Shown piece by piece: positions 45,798 through 54,431 of a DNA stretch of 64,000 nt. The DNA comes from an uncultured Sunxiuqinia sp. (GTDB lineage: Bacteria; Bacteroidota; Bacteroidia; Bacteroidales; Prolixibacteraceae), in NCBI RefSeq assembly GCF_947495665.1, contig NZ_CANLZV010000007.1, forward strand, positions 186,001 to 250,000, written 5' to 3'. The notes under the pieces were generated by a model. That model did no database searches and had not been told where the DNA came from. It saw only the letters and a program-made list of their open reading frames with translations. Numbering within the stretch: the first letter of the stretch is position 1; every line of letters starts with the position of its first letter. The position numbers and the translations under genes are program-made.

Positions 45798-46655
45798 ATG
45801 ACACAACTAAGAATCGCTATTCAAACAAAAGGGAGACTCAATGAAGACTCCATGCAACTTATTGGAGAAGCTGGAATTAAAATTAACCTGGGGCGGCGAA
45901 AACTACTGGCTGCAGCAAAAAACTTTCCGCTGGAAGTCCTGTTTTTGCGCGATGATGATATTCCGCAGGCCGTAGCCGACCAAGTAGCCGACATTGGTAT
46001 TGTTGGTGAAAATGAAATGCTGGAGAAAAAAGAAAACGTGCAAATCATCAAACGATTGGGTTTCAGCAAATGTCGATTAAGCCTGGCCATTCCAAAATCA
46101 GAAGACTACCCGGGCATCGAATGGTTCAACGGCAAAAAAATTGCGACCTCCTATCCCGTTATTCTGAAAGACTTTTTGGATAAAAACAACGTACAAGCCG
46201 ACATTCACGTGATTTCGGGTTCCGTAGAAATTGCCCCCGGAATTGGGCTGGCTGATGCCATTTTTGACATTGTAAGTTCAGGCTCAACTTTGGTTTCAAA
46301 CCGACTGAAGGAAGTAGAAGTAGCCCTTCAATCAGAAGCTGTTTTGGTAGCCCCGCAAGAGCTTTCACCAGCCAAGCAAGCCATTCTGGATGAAATGATT
46401 TTCCGCATGGAGTCGGTTGAGCGGGCAAAAGATAAAAAATACATCGTACTCAATGCCCCCAAAGAAAAAATTGACGCCATAAAAGCAATTCTTCCAGGCA
46501 TGAAGAGTCCAACGGTTACAACATTGGCTGAAGAAGGATGGGTATCTATGTCCTCTGTAATTGCCGAGAAAGAGTTTTGGGAGATCATCGGAAAACTAAA
46601 AGAAGTCGGGGCACAAGGTATTTTAGTTATGCCAATTGAAAAGATGATTTTCTAA
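45798..46655 (+). CDS. hisG: ATP phosphoribosyltransferase (long form)
   Basis: 285 residues from ATG 45798 (MTQLRIAIQTKGRLNEDSM); a TTG 15 nt upstream lies in the terminator T-run and is rejected. HisG condenses ATP with PRPP, the first step of His synthesis. The PRPP loop region (DAIFDIVSSGSTLVSNRL) is clear, and the C-terminal ~75 residues (IVLNAPKEKIDAIKAILPGMKSPTV...GAQGILVMPIEKMIF) form the ACT/PII-like regulatory domain of the homohexameric, His-inhibited long form. No HisZ is needed. Confidence 0.96.
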   Translation: MTQLRIAIQTKGRLNEDSMQLIGEAGIKINLGRRKLLAAAKNFPLEVLFLRDDDIPQAVADQVADIGIVGENEMLEKKENVQIIKRLGFSKCRLSLAIPKSEDYPGIEWFNGKKIATSYPVILKDFLDKNNVQADIHVISGSVEIAPGIGLADAIFDIVSSGSTLVSNRLKEVEVALQSEAVLVAPQELSPAKQAILDEMIFRMESVERAKDKKYIVLNAPKEKIDAIKAILPGMKSPTVTTLAEEGWVSMSSVIAEKEFWEIIGKLKEVGAQGILVMPIEKMIF

Positions 46656-46708
46656 ACAGGCCCACACATAAACAAAGAAAACATTCAATCTTACTATAAA
46701 ATTGACGC

Positions 46709-48007
46709 ATGAAACGCTATTTAAATCCTGAAAAGAGCACATGGGCAGCACTGCTGGAACGCCCACTGTTTAACGCAGCCAACCTCAGCGAAAAAGTAGG
46801 GGCCATTCTGGATGAAATAAAAACAGATGGACTTCCCGCTGTTCAGAAATATACCGAGCAGTTTGACGGAGTAGTCCTTCGCGAGTTTGCTGTAAGCCAA
46901 GCTGAAATCGAGGAAGCTGCAACACATTTGGATGCCGGCTTAAAGGCAGCCATCCAAACCGCTGCACAGAACATTCAGCATTTTCATGCCAGTCAAAAAA
47001 CAGAAACAAGCAAGATTGAAACAACCAGCGGTGTAGTCTGTTGGCAAAAAGCCGTGGCCATCGAAAAAGTAGGCCTCTACATTCCGGGAGGCTCTGCTCC
47101 TCTTTTTTCAACGGTCCTTATGTTGGGAATCCCCGCAAAAATTGCAGGATGCCGAGAAATTGTCCTGTGCACTCCACCCGATAAAGAAGGAAAAGTCAAT
47201 CCGGCCATTCTGTTTGCGGCGCAGCTTGTTGGAGTCACTAAATTTTTCAAACTGGGTGGTGTACAGGCCATCGGTGCCATGGCTTACGGTGCCGGTCCGG
47301 TGCCAAAAGTTTCCAAAATATTTGGTCCCGGAAACCAATATGTAATGGCAGCCAAACAGCTGGTCAGCATCAGCGATGTGGCCATCGACATGCCAGCCGG
47401 ACCATCCGAAGTAGCCGTAATGGCCGACGAAACAGCCAGTCCGGCTTTTATCGCTTCCGACCTGCTTTCGCAAGCGGAGCACGGCCCCGACTCACAGGTC
47501 ATTTTAGTCACCAACTCCGAAAAGTTGATCAACCAGGTGGAAACCGCATTGCAAGAACAACTGGCACAACTGAGCCGCATGAACATTGCCACCAAAGCGC
47601 TCGACAACAGTGTTGCCATCGTGTTGAATAACGAAAATGAAATGATTGAGCTCATCAATGAATATGCGCCAGAGCACCTCATCATTTCGATGAATAACTA
47701 TTTAGACGTTGCTGAAAAAATTGTGAATGCTGGTTCTGTTTTCCTGGGCAACTACACCCCCGAAAGCGCGGGGGATTATGCATCAGGCACCAACCACACC
47801 TTGCCAACCAACGGGTGGGCACGATCATTTAGCGGAGTCAACCTTGACAGTTTCATCCGGAAAATCACCTTTCAGGAAGTAAGCCGGGAAGGTATTTTGA
47901 ACCTGGGTCCAGTCATTGAAAAAATGGCTGCTGCCGAACAACTGGACGCGCACAAAAATGCGGTAACGCTAAGATTGAAAACGTTAGATGACAATGGAAA
48001 ACAATAG
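46709..48007 (+). CDS. hisD: Histidinol dehydrogenase
   Basis: 432 residues. The enzyme oxidises histidinol to histidine in two NAD-dependent steps using Zn. Typical blocks: VGLYIPGGSAPLFSTVLMLGIPA, FGPGNQYVMAAKQLVS, DMPAGPSEVAVMADETA, LLSQAEHGPDSQVILVT and SAGDYASGTNHTLPTNGWAR. Second gene of the operon, 53 nt after hisG. Confidence 0.97.
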   Translation: MKRYLNPEKSTWAALLERPLFNAANLSEKVGAILDEIKTDGLPAVQKYTEQFDGVVLREFAVSQAEIEEAATHLDAGLKAAIQTAAQNIQHFHASQKTETSKIETTSGVVCWQKAVAIEKVGLYIPGGSAPLFSTVLMLGIPAKIAGCREIVLCTPPDKEGKVNPAILFAAQLVGVTKFFKLGGVQAIGAMAYGAGPVPKVSKIFGPGNQYVMAAKQLVSISDVAIDMPAGPSEVAVMADETASPAFIASDLLSQAEHGPDSQVILVTNSEKLINQVETALQEQLAQLSRMNIATKALDNSVAIVLNNENEMIELINEYAPEHLIISMNNYLDVAEKIVNAGSVFLGNYTPESAGDYASGTNHTLPTNGWARSFSGVNLDSFIRKITFQEVSREGILNLGPVIEKMAAAEQLDAHKNAVTLRLKTLDDNGKQ

Positions 48008-48046
48008 AAGATAATTATTTCCCATCGTCTCCAAATTCAATACAAC

Positions 48047-49078
48047 ATGAACTTACAACAACTCATACGAAAGAATATTCAAGCGCTAAAACCCTACTCT
48101 TCGGCTCGCGACGAGTACACCGGTGAAGCTATGGTTTTTCTTGATGCCAATGAAAATCCGTTCAATGCTCCTTATAACCGTTACCCCGATCCGCTTCAGC
48201 GCGAAGTGAAGAAGAAAATTGCCAGACTGAAAAACTGTGCGGCCGATCAAATCTTTTTGGGTAATGGCAGCGATGAACCCATTGACCTGCTGTTCCGCGC
48301 ATTTTGCGAACCGGGACAGGATAATATTGTGACTATCGATCCCACATACGGCATGTACCAGGTGGCGGCTGATATTAACAATATTGAAGTACGCCGGGTA
48401 AAATTGAATGACGATTATAGCTTTTCGGCCGATGCCTTGCTGAAGGAAACGGATGCCAATACCAAGCTTATTTTTGTTTGCTCCCCCAACAACCCCACCG
48501 GCAACCTGCTCGACAAAAATGAAATGACCAAACTCATTCAAGGCTTTTCCGGCTTGGTGGTGGTTGATGAAGCTTACATTGATTTTGCTCCCGGAGCCAG
48601 TTTGCTGTCCGAACTCAACCAGCATCCGAACCTGGTTATTTTACAAACCTTCTCCAAAGCCTGGGGAATGGCGGGCATTCGACTAGGGATGGCTTTTGCC
48701 AGCGAAGAAATTATCCGCATTTTCAACAAAATAAAATACCCTTACAACATCAATATCCTGACCCAGCAAAAGGCGCTGGAACTGATGGAACAGGAAAGTG
48801 ATAAAAACCAGTGGGTCGAATCGTTGATTCAGGAACGCGCAAAACTGGCCGAACAACTCAGCAATTTCCCGTTTGTTGTAAAGGTGTTCCCTTCAGATGC
48901 CAACTTCCTGCTGGTGAAAATGCATGATGCTCGTGGCATTTACAATTATTTGGTTGAAAATGGCATTATTGTGCGCGACCGCTCCAAAGTGGTATTGTGC
49001 AATGAAAGCCTGCGAATCACGGTTGGTTCGCCCGAAGAGAACCAGATCTTAATGGATAAATTAAACGAATTGATATAA
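48047..49078 (+). CDS. hisC: Histidinol-phosphate aminotransferase
   Basis: 343 residues, PLP aminotransferase class I/II. Key features: FLDANENPFNAPYNRYPDP, CSPNNPTGNLL, VVDEAYIDFAP, and the Schiff-base Lys in QTFSKAWGMAGIRLG (~residue 205). It converts imidazole acetol phosphate to histidinol phosphate with glutamate as donor. Between hisD and hisB. Confidence 0.97.
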   Translation: MNLQQLIRKNIQALKPYSSARDEYTGEAMVFLDANENPFNAPYNRYPDPLQREVKKKIARLKNCAADQIFLGNGSDEPIDLLFRAFCEPGQDNIVTIDPTYGMYQVAADINNIEVRRVKLNDDYSFSADALLKETDANTKLIFVCSPNNPTGNLLDKNEMTKLIQGFSGLVVVDEAYIDFAPGASLLSELNQHPNLVILQTFSKAWGMAGIRLGMAFASEEIIRIFNKIKYPYNINILTQQKALELMEQESDKNQWVESLIQERAKLAEQLSNFPFVVKVFPSDANFLLVKMHDARGIYNYLVENGIIVRDRSKVVLCNESLRITVGSPEENQILMDKLNELI

Positions 49079-49122
49079 ATCACGAATAATTCATTATTCG
49101 ATTTTCAAATTGATTACACACT

Positions 49123-50244
49123 ATGAAAAAGGCTTTATTCATCGACCGGGACGGAACATTGATCCGTGAGCCGGAGGACGAGCAAATTGACTCGCTGGAG
49201 AAACTGGAGTTTATCCCCGGTGTTTTTCGTAACCTTTACTTTGTAGCTAAAAACCTCGACTACGAACTGGTTATGGTGACCAACCAGGATGGCCTGGGAA
49301 CAGACTCATTTCCGGAAGACACCTTTTGGCCCGCTCACAATAAGATGCTAAAGGCTTTTGAAAACGAAGGAATCACTTTCGATGCCATTTTAATCGACCG
49401 CAGTTTCCCCGAGGATAATGCGCCTACACGCAAACCACGCACCGGACTGATGGGAAAATACATGGACGGAAGCTACGATTTAGCCAACAGTTTTGTCATT
49501 GGCGACCGGTTGACCGACATTGAACTGGCTAAAAACCTAGGAGCCAAAGGCATTTTAATCAATGATGGTTCACTGACCAATGAGTTGCAGAACCAACAGT
49601 TAGAAACATTTTGCGTGCTCACAACCACCAGTTGGGATGATATTTATGCCACCGTGGCTGCTCCCGAGCGCACCGCCCGCGTTCAACGCGATACCAAGGA
49701 AACAAAAATCAACATCGAGCTGGATCTTGACGGAACCGGCAAAGGAAATATCAGCACCGGACTGGGATTTTTCGATCATATGCTCGACCAAATTGCCCGG
49801 CACTCCGGCGTTGACTTAACCATTCAGGTTGATGGAGACTTGCACGTTGATGAACACCACACCATTGAAGATACCGGCCTGGCCTTAGGCGAAGCGTTTA
49901 AACTGGCTTTGGGCGATAAACGAGGTGTGGAGCGCTATGGCTATTGCCTGCCTATGGATGACTGCCTGACGCAGGTTGCCATCGATTTTGGAGGCCGCCC
50001 CTGGATGGTTTGGGATGCAGAATTCGCGCGAGAGAAAGTAGGCGATATGCCAACTGAAATGTTCTTCCACTTTTTCAAATCCTTCTCCGATACCTCCTTG
50101 TCCAACCTAAATATCAAGGCGGAGGGCGACAATGAGCATCATAAAATTGAGGGCATTTTTAAAGCCCTGGCACGAGCCATCAAAATGGCTATTCGCAAAG
50201 ATGTGTTTAACTTTGAACTTCCGTCAACCAAAGGAACCCTTTAG
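49123..50244 (+). CDS. hisB: Bifunctional histidinol-phosphatase / imidazoleglycerol-phosphate dehydratase
   Basis: 373 residues, a fusion as in E. coli. Residues 1-~165 are a HAD phosphatase with [14 protein letters not shown] (nucleophile Asp8) and [18 protein letters not shown]. Residues ~180-373 are the dehydratase: [33 protein letters not shown], and [18 protein letters not shown]. It catalyses steps six and eight of the pathway. Confidence 0.97.
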   Translation: MKKALFIDRDGTLIREPEDEQIDSLEKLEFIPGVFRNLYFVAKNLDYELVMVTNQDGLGTDSFPEDTFWPAHNKMLKAFENEGITFDAILIDRSFPEDNAPTRKPRTGLMGKYMDGSYDLANSFVIGDRLTDIELAKNLGAKGILINDGSLTNELQNQQLETFCVLTTTSWDDIYATVAAPERTARVQRDTKETKINIELDLDGTGKGNISTGLGFFDHMLDQIARHSGVDLTIQVDGDLHVDEHHTIEDTGLALGEAFKLALGDKRGVERYGYCLPMDDCLTQVAIDFGGRPWMVWDAEFAREKVGDMPTEMFFHFFKSFSDTSLSNLNIKAEGDNEHHKIEGIFKALARAIKMAIRKDVFNFELPSTKGTL

Positions 50245-50289
50245 TTATTTTGGGCCGGAAATGAATTTTATTAAAAATACGACCAAGCA

Positions 50290-50309
50290 CTCCGAACAAT
50301 ACTTCGGAG
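50290..50309 (+). other. Intra-operon hairpin between hisB and purU
   Basis: CTCCGAA (50290-50296) pairs perfectly with TTCGGAG (50303-50309) around a 6-nt loop. No T-run follows, so it is not a normal terminator. It may protect or cut-define the message, or mark the junction where non-his genes were inserted. Confidence 0.4.
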
Positions 50310-50333
50310 CCTTCGAGTCAAACGAAATAAACA

Positions 50334-51218
50334 ATGAAAAGCATAAAACCGCTCCGTGAAAAGAAAAACACGGCCATCTTATTGATTCACTGTCCTGACA
50401 AACAGGGAATATTAGCAACGGTTACCGAATTTCTGAACAAGAATAACGGCAACATCATCAACCTCGACCAGCATGTGGACCGGGTAGAAAAGATTTTTTA
50501 CATGCGGGTAGAATGGGAATTGAATGACTTTGCCATCCCGGCAGATAAAATCGCTGAATATTTCGACACCCTGATTGGATCGAAGCTGGAAATGAACTGG
50601 AAAATTTACTTTTCAGAAGATGTACCACGCATGGCCATTTTTGTTTCTAAAATGTCGCACTGCCTGTTCGATATTCTATCGCGCTACACAGCCGGAGAGT
50701 GGGATGTTGAAATTCCCGTCATCATTAGCAACCACGAAACCATGCGGCCTGTAGCTGAGCGTTTCGGTATCGATTATCATTACATTCCGATTACAGCAGA
50801 AAACAAAGTCGAGCAGGAAGCACAAGAACTGCAGTTGCTGCAGGACTATAAAATTGATTTCATTGTATTGGCCCGTTACATGCAAATTTTGTCCAAAGAT
50901 ATGGTGGCGCAGTATCCCAACCGGATTATCAACATCCACCACTCATTTTTGCCGGCCTTTGCCGGAGCCAAGCCCTACCACGCCGCACATGCCCGTGGCG
51001 TAAAACTAATTGGTGCCACCAGTCACTACGTGACCAGCGACTTGGATGCCGGCCCGATCATTGACCAGGGCGTAACCCGCTGCAGCCATGTTGATACCGT
51101 CAAAAGCCTGATTCGCAAAGGACGTGATCTGGAGAAAATTGTACTTTCCAATGCCGTTTTCAAACACCTGCAACGAAAAATACTCGTATACAACAACCGA
51201 ACGGTCGTTTTTCATTAA
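50334..51218 (+). CDS. purU: Formyltetrahydrofolate deformylase
   Basis: 294 residues. The N-terminal ACT domain (AILLIHCPDKQGILATVTEFLNKNNGNI, 1-~85) is followed by a formyltransferase-like hydrolase domain: MAIFVSKMSHCLFDIL, FIVLARYMQILS, INIHHSFLPAFAGAKPYHAA and ATSHYVTSDLDAGPIIDQ, containing the Asn/His/Asp-type catalytic residues of the family. It hydrolyses 10-formyl-THF to THF and formate, which PurT-type purine synthesis can use. Its place inside the his operon is unusual but has logic: His synthesis releases AICAR, whose next step needs 10-formyl-THF. Confidence 0.94.
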   Translation: MKSIKPLREKKNTAILLIHCPDKQGILATVTEFLNKNNGNIINLDQHVDRVEKIFYMRVEWELNDFAIPADKIAEYFDTLIGSKLEMNWKIYFSEDVPRMAIFVSKMSHCLFDILSRYTAGEWDVEIPVIISNHETMRPVAERFGIDYHYIPITAENKVEQEAQELQLLQDYKIDFIVLARYMQILSKDMVAQYPNRIINIHHSFLPAFAGAKPYHAAHARGVKLIGATSHYVTSDLDAGPIIDQGVTRCSHVDTVKSLIRKGRDLEKIVLSNAVFKHLQRKILVYNNRTVVFH

Positions 51219-51229
51219 AAACATTCAAC

Positions 51230-51766
51230 ATGAAACTATTCACTTTTATCCTATTGATGAGTACATTGACCATTTCCACACAGGCACAAGTGGTGCAAAA
51301 AGAAATTCCGGCTGACTACGGATACATCGTTAAAATTGGGCAACAAGCTCCTGATTTCACAACGGTTTCTGCCGAAGGAAGAACCGTTCGCCTTTCCGAT
51401 TTCAAAGGAAAGGTAGTTATGCTGCAATTTACAGCAAGCTGGTGTGGCGTTTGCCGAAAAGAAATGCCACATATTGAAAAAGACATCTGGCAAAAGCATA
51501 AGAACAAGGAGGATTTTGCCTTATTCGGAATCGACTTGGATGAACCCCTGGAAAAAGTGCAAAAGTTCGCTGAACAAATTCCGGTAAGCTATCCTCTACT
51601 GCTCGATCCTGAAGGTAAAATCTTCTACAGCTATGCTGAAAAAGGAGCTGGCGTAACCCGCAATGTCATCATCGACAGGGAGGGTAAAATTGTATACATG
51701 ACCCGGCTTTACAAAGAAGAGGAGTTTAACGAGATGAAAACTGTAATTGATAAGCTGTTAAAATAG
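51230..51766 (+). CDS. TlpA-like redoxin, secreted
   Basis: 178 residues. A short signal peptide (MKLFTFILLMSTLTISTQAQ) precedes a peroxiredoxin/thioredoxin fold: IVKIGQQAPDFTTVSAEGRTVRLSDFKGKVV, MLQFTASWCGVCRKEMP (CGVC, less usual than CPxC) and GVTRNVIIDREGKIVYM. A periplasmic disulfide reductase is the likely role. It starts 11 nt after purU and is probably co-transcribed with the his genes, though no metabolic link is evident. Confidence 0.88.
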   Translation: MKLFTFILLMSTLTISTQAQVVQKEIPADYGYIVKIGQQAPDFTTVSAEGRTVRLSDFKGKVVMLQFTASWCGVCRKEMPHIEKDIWQKHKNKEDFALFGIDLDEPLEKVQKFAEQIPVSYPLLLDPEGKIFYSYAEKGAGVTRNVIIDREGKIVYMTRLYKEEEFNEMKTVIDKLLK

Positions 51767-51818
51767 TACAAAAGTACCACGTACATCAGTTCATCCGTTC
51801 ACCTATAAAATAGTTAAC

Positions 51819-52172
51819 ATGAAGACTTACCGTGAATTTATTGCTTGGCAAAAGGCCATGTTTTTTGTGACTGATGTATACAAAACAACGCTTACTTTTC
51901 CGCGAGAGGAATTGTTTGGATTGACCTCGCAAATCCGTAGGGCAGCCACATCCATTCCAAGCAATTTTGCAGAAGGTTTTGGAAGAAAAGGCAATAACGA
52001 ATTTATCCGTTATATCCGAATTTCAATTGGCTCTCTCTATGAATGCCAAACACAACTTGAAATATCAAAAAACATAGGTTATTTAAACTTATCGGATTTC
52101 GAACTCATGTACCAGCAAACAAAAGAGATCGAAGCACTGCTTCGAGGATTAGAGAAAAAACTAATGAAATAA
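51819..52172 (+). CDS. Four helix bundle protein (S23/IVS-encoded-protein family)
   Basis: 117 residues. KTYREFIAWQKAMFFVTDVYKTT, FGLTSQIRRAATSIPSNFAEGFGRKGNNEFIRYIRISIGSLYECQTQL and the C-terminal heptad-like helix match the four-helix-bundle family first seen in 23S rRNA intervening sequences and related to the Avd accessory protein of diversity-generating retroelements. It is basic and probably binds nucleic acid. No reverse transcriptase, variable repeat or rRNA is nearby. Its molecular role is unknown. It lies inside the his operon between a TlpA-like gene and hisH. Confidence 0.88.
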   Translation: MKTYREFIAWQKAMFFVTDVYKTTLTFPREELFGLTSQIRRAATSIPSNFAEGFGRKGNNEFIRYIRISIGSLYECQTQLEISKNIGYLNLSDFELMYQQTKEIEALLRGLEKKLMK

Positions 52173-52178
52173 TTCTGA

Positions 52179-52190
52179 GTACTTATGCAC
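52179..52190 (-). repeat. GTRCATAAGTRC repeat, copy left of hisH
   Basis: The minus strand reads GTGCATAAGTAC, the inverse orientation of the two copies right of hisH. Confidence 0.55.
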
Positions 52191-52199
52191 TTAAAACAT

Positions 52200-52799
52200 A
52201 TGAACATCGTCATTATCAAATACAACGCCGGAAACATCGAGTCGGTCAGCAACGCTTTGCTCCGCTTGGGTATTCAGGCGGAAATTACCGGGGACCATGA
52301 AAAAATACGGGCAGCCGATAAAGTCATTTTCCCCGGTGTGGGTGAAGCCAGCACCACCATGGCTTTTCTGAAAAAAGAAGGACTGGATTTGCTTATTCCT
52401 TCGCTCAAACAACCTGTGCTGGGTATCTGTCTGGGGTTGCAGCTCATGTGCAGCCATTCGGAAGAAGGCGACACGCCATGCCTGGGCATTTTTGAAGAAA
52501 AGGTAAAGCGGTTTACTCCTAAGCCTGGTATGGAATATATCTCCAAAGTACCTCACATGGGATGGAACACCATCAGCAACTTGAAAAGTGATTTATTCGA
52601 CCAATCCCTCAGCCAACAGTTTGTCTATTTCGTGCATTCGTATTATGCCACGGTTGGAGAGCACACGGCGGCGGAAACGAATTACATCAATCCATTCAGT
52701 GCTGCTTTACACAAGGACAATTTTTACGCCACCCAGTTTCATCCAGAAAAGAGTGGCCCTGTTGGTGCCAGAATATTAGAGAACTTTTTGAATTTGTAA
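52200..52799 (+). CDS. hisH: Imidazole glycerol phosphate synthase, glutamine amidotransferase subunit
   Basis: 199 residues from ATG 52200 (MNIVIIKYNAGNIESVSNAL), the family start; an upstream ATG at 52185 lies inside the repeat and would add five residues. Class I glutaminase triad: Cys in LGICLGLQLM (~residue 80), His and Glu in TQFHPEKSG (~residue 180). It supplies ammonia to HisF. The gene is set apart from hisB by three non-his genes. Confidence 0.96.
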   Translation: MNIVIIKYNAGNIESVSNALLRLGIQAEITGDHEKIRAADKVIFPGVGEASTTMAFLKKEGLDLLIPSLKQPVLGICLGLQLMCSHSEEGDTPCLGIFEEKVKRFTPKPGMEYISKVPHMGWNTISNLKSDLFDQSLSQQFVYFVHSYYATVGEHTAAETNYINPFSAALHKDNFYATQFHPEKSGPVGARILENFLNL

Positions 52800-52804
52800 A
52801 AAAA

Positions 52805-52859
52805 GTGCATAAGTGCCTGTGTACATAAGTACATGAGCAAAATTAACCTCCTTATGTAC
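52805..52859 (+). repeat. GTRCATAAGTRC repeats and hairpin right of hisH
   Basis: GTGCATAAGTGC (52805-52816) and GTACATAAGTAC (52821-52832) form a 16-bp-period direct repeat; CTTATGTAC (52851-52859) is an inverted copy that can pair with GTACATAAG (52821-52829) around a 21-nt loop. Confidence 0.6.
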
Positions 52860-52876
52860 GCATGAACTTTGTACCT

Positions 52877-53611
52877 ATGAACAACAAGATAACCATCATC
52901 CCAGCCATTGACCTGATTGACGCCAAGTGCGTGCGACTTTCACAAGGCGATTACAACCAGAAAACGGTTTATAACGAAAATCCATTGGAAGTAGCCAAAA
53001 TGTTTGAAGATGCCGGTATTACCCGTTTACATTTGGTTGATTTGGATGGCGCCAAAGCCCAGCACATTGTGAACTACAAGGTATTGGAAACCATTGCCGG
53101 AAAAACCAATCTGGTTGTTGATTTTGGTGGTGGACTAAAATCTGACGAAGACCTTAAAATTGCATTTGAAAGCGGCGCTCAAATGGTTACCGGCGGGAGT
53201 ATTGCTGTTAAAAATCGCGAGACTTTTTTAAGCTGGATCGAAAATTACGGTGCCGGAAAAATTATTTTGGGAGCCGACGCTAAAGACAAGAAAATTGCGG
53301 TCAGTGGCTGGCAGGAAGTTTCCGAATTATCCATTCTTGATTTCATTGCAAGTTACACCAGCCAAGGCATTCAAAAAGTAATCTCGACCGACATTGCCCG
53401 CGATGGCATGCTTTCCGGCCCCAGCATTGACTTATACAAAGAAATCATGGCGCAGTTTGAAGGGCTGGAACTGATTGCCAGCGGCGGAATTGCCACCATG
53501 AAAGACATTCACGAACTAGATGAAATGGGCGTTCCCGGGGTAATTACCGGAAAAGCGATTTATGAGAACAAGATTAGCCTGAAAGAAATTAGCAAATTTA
53601 TCTCAGCGTAA
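52877..53611 (+). CDS. hisA: ProFAR isomerase
   Basis: 244 residues from ATG 52877 ([21 protein letters not shown]); an ATG 15 nt upstream is possible. A (beta/alpha)8 barrel with catalytic Asp in PAIDLID and the second Asp in [16 protein letters not shown], plus phosphate-binding [11 protein letters not shown]. It isomerises ProFAR to PRFAR. The usual DGKCVRL motif is DAKCVRL here, a minor change. Confidence 0.96.
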   Translation: MNNKITIIPAIDLIDAKCVRLSQGDYNQKTVYNENPLEVAKMFEDAGITRLHLVDLDGAKAQHIVNYKVLETIAGKTNLVVDFGGGLKSDEDLKIAFESGAQMVTGGSIAVKNRETFLSWIENYGAGKIILGADAKDKKIAVSGWQEVSELSILDFIASYTSQGIQKVISTDIARDGMLSGPSIDLYKEIMAQFEGLELIASGGIATMKDIHELDEMGVPGVITGKAIYENKISLKEISKFISA

Positions 53612-53643
53612 TTTCCGTTGAACTTGAAACTGAAAACTCAAAC

Positions 53644-54399
53644 ATGTTAGCAAAACGAATCATACCATGCCTGGATATTAAAGACGGTCAGACCGTAAAA
53701 GGCGTAAACTTTGTCAATATTCAATCGGTAGGCGACCCGGTAGAACTGGGTGCGTTGTACGCCGAACAAGGAGCCGACGAACTGGTTTTCCTCGACATTA
53801 CGGCCACGCACGAAGGACGTAAAACCTTTGTGGAGCTTGTGAAACGCATTGCCCGCGAGATAAATATCCCATTCACCGTTGGAGGTGGAATCAGCGAGAT
53901 TAAAGATGCCGAAGCCTTACTGAGTGCCGGAGCCGACAAAGTCAGCATTAATTCCTCCGCAGTCCGCAACCCACAACTGATTAACGACCTGGCAAAGAAC
54001 TTTGGAACCCAATTTGTGGTGGTAGCCATCGATGCCAAAAACTACGACAACCATTGGACCGTAACCGTTAATGGCGGCCGCATACCGACCGACAAAGAAC
54101 TGTTTAGCTGGGCCAAAGAAGCCGAAGACCGGGGAGCCGGAGAAATCCTGTTCACCTCGATGGATCATGATGGCACCAAAGCGGGGTTTGCCAATGACGA
54201 ACTGGCCCGAATGGCTGACATGCTGAAAATTCCAATCATCGCCTCGGGTGGTGCCGGCAATATGGATCACTTTGTCGATGTGTTCACCAAAGGGAAAGCC
54301 GATGCCGGATTGGCGGCCAGCATTTTTCACTACAAGGAAATTGCAATTCCCGATTTGAAAGCCTACCTACGGGACAAAGGCATTGCGGTAAGATCATAA
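53644..54399 (+). CDS. hisF: Imidazole glycerol phosphate synthase, cyclase subunit
   Basis: 251 residues. (beta/alpha)8 barrel with catalytic Asp11 in [10 protein letters not shown] and Asp in [46 protein letters not shown] and [17 protein letters not shown] form the phosphate sites. It joins PRFAR with ammonia from HisH, yielding imidazole glycerol phosphate and AICAR. Confidence 0.97.
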   Translation: MLAKRIIPCLDIKDGQTVKGVNFVNIQSVGDPVELGALYAEQGADELVFLDITATHEGRKTFVELVKRIAREINIPFTVGGGISEIKDAEALLSAGADKVSINSSAVRNPQLINDLAKNFGTQFVVVAIDAKNYDNHWTVTVNGGRIPTDKELFSWAKEAEDRGAGEILFTSMDHDGTKAGFANDELARMADMLKIPIIASGGAGNMDHFVDVFTKGKADAGLAASIFHYKEIAIPDLKAYLRDKGIAVRS

Positions 54400-54431
54400 A
54401 TTCAGACGACAGAAAAAATAAGAACGACAAC

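Noticed and set aside
48086-48625. 179-codon open frame opposite hisC
   Set aside because: Antisense to the conserved PLP enzyme core; no family signal.
51819-52172. Diversity-generating retroelement (four helix bundle protein as Avd)
   Set aside because: No reverse transcriptase, template/variable repeat pair or variable target gene lies nearby.
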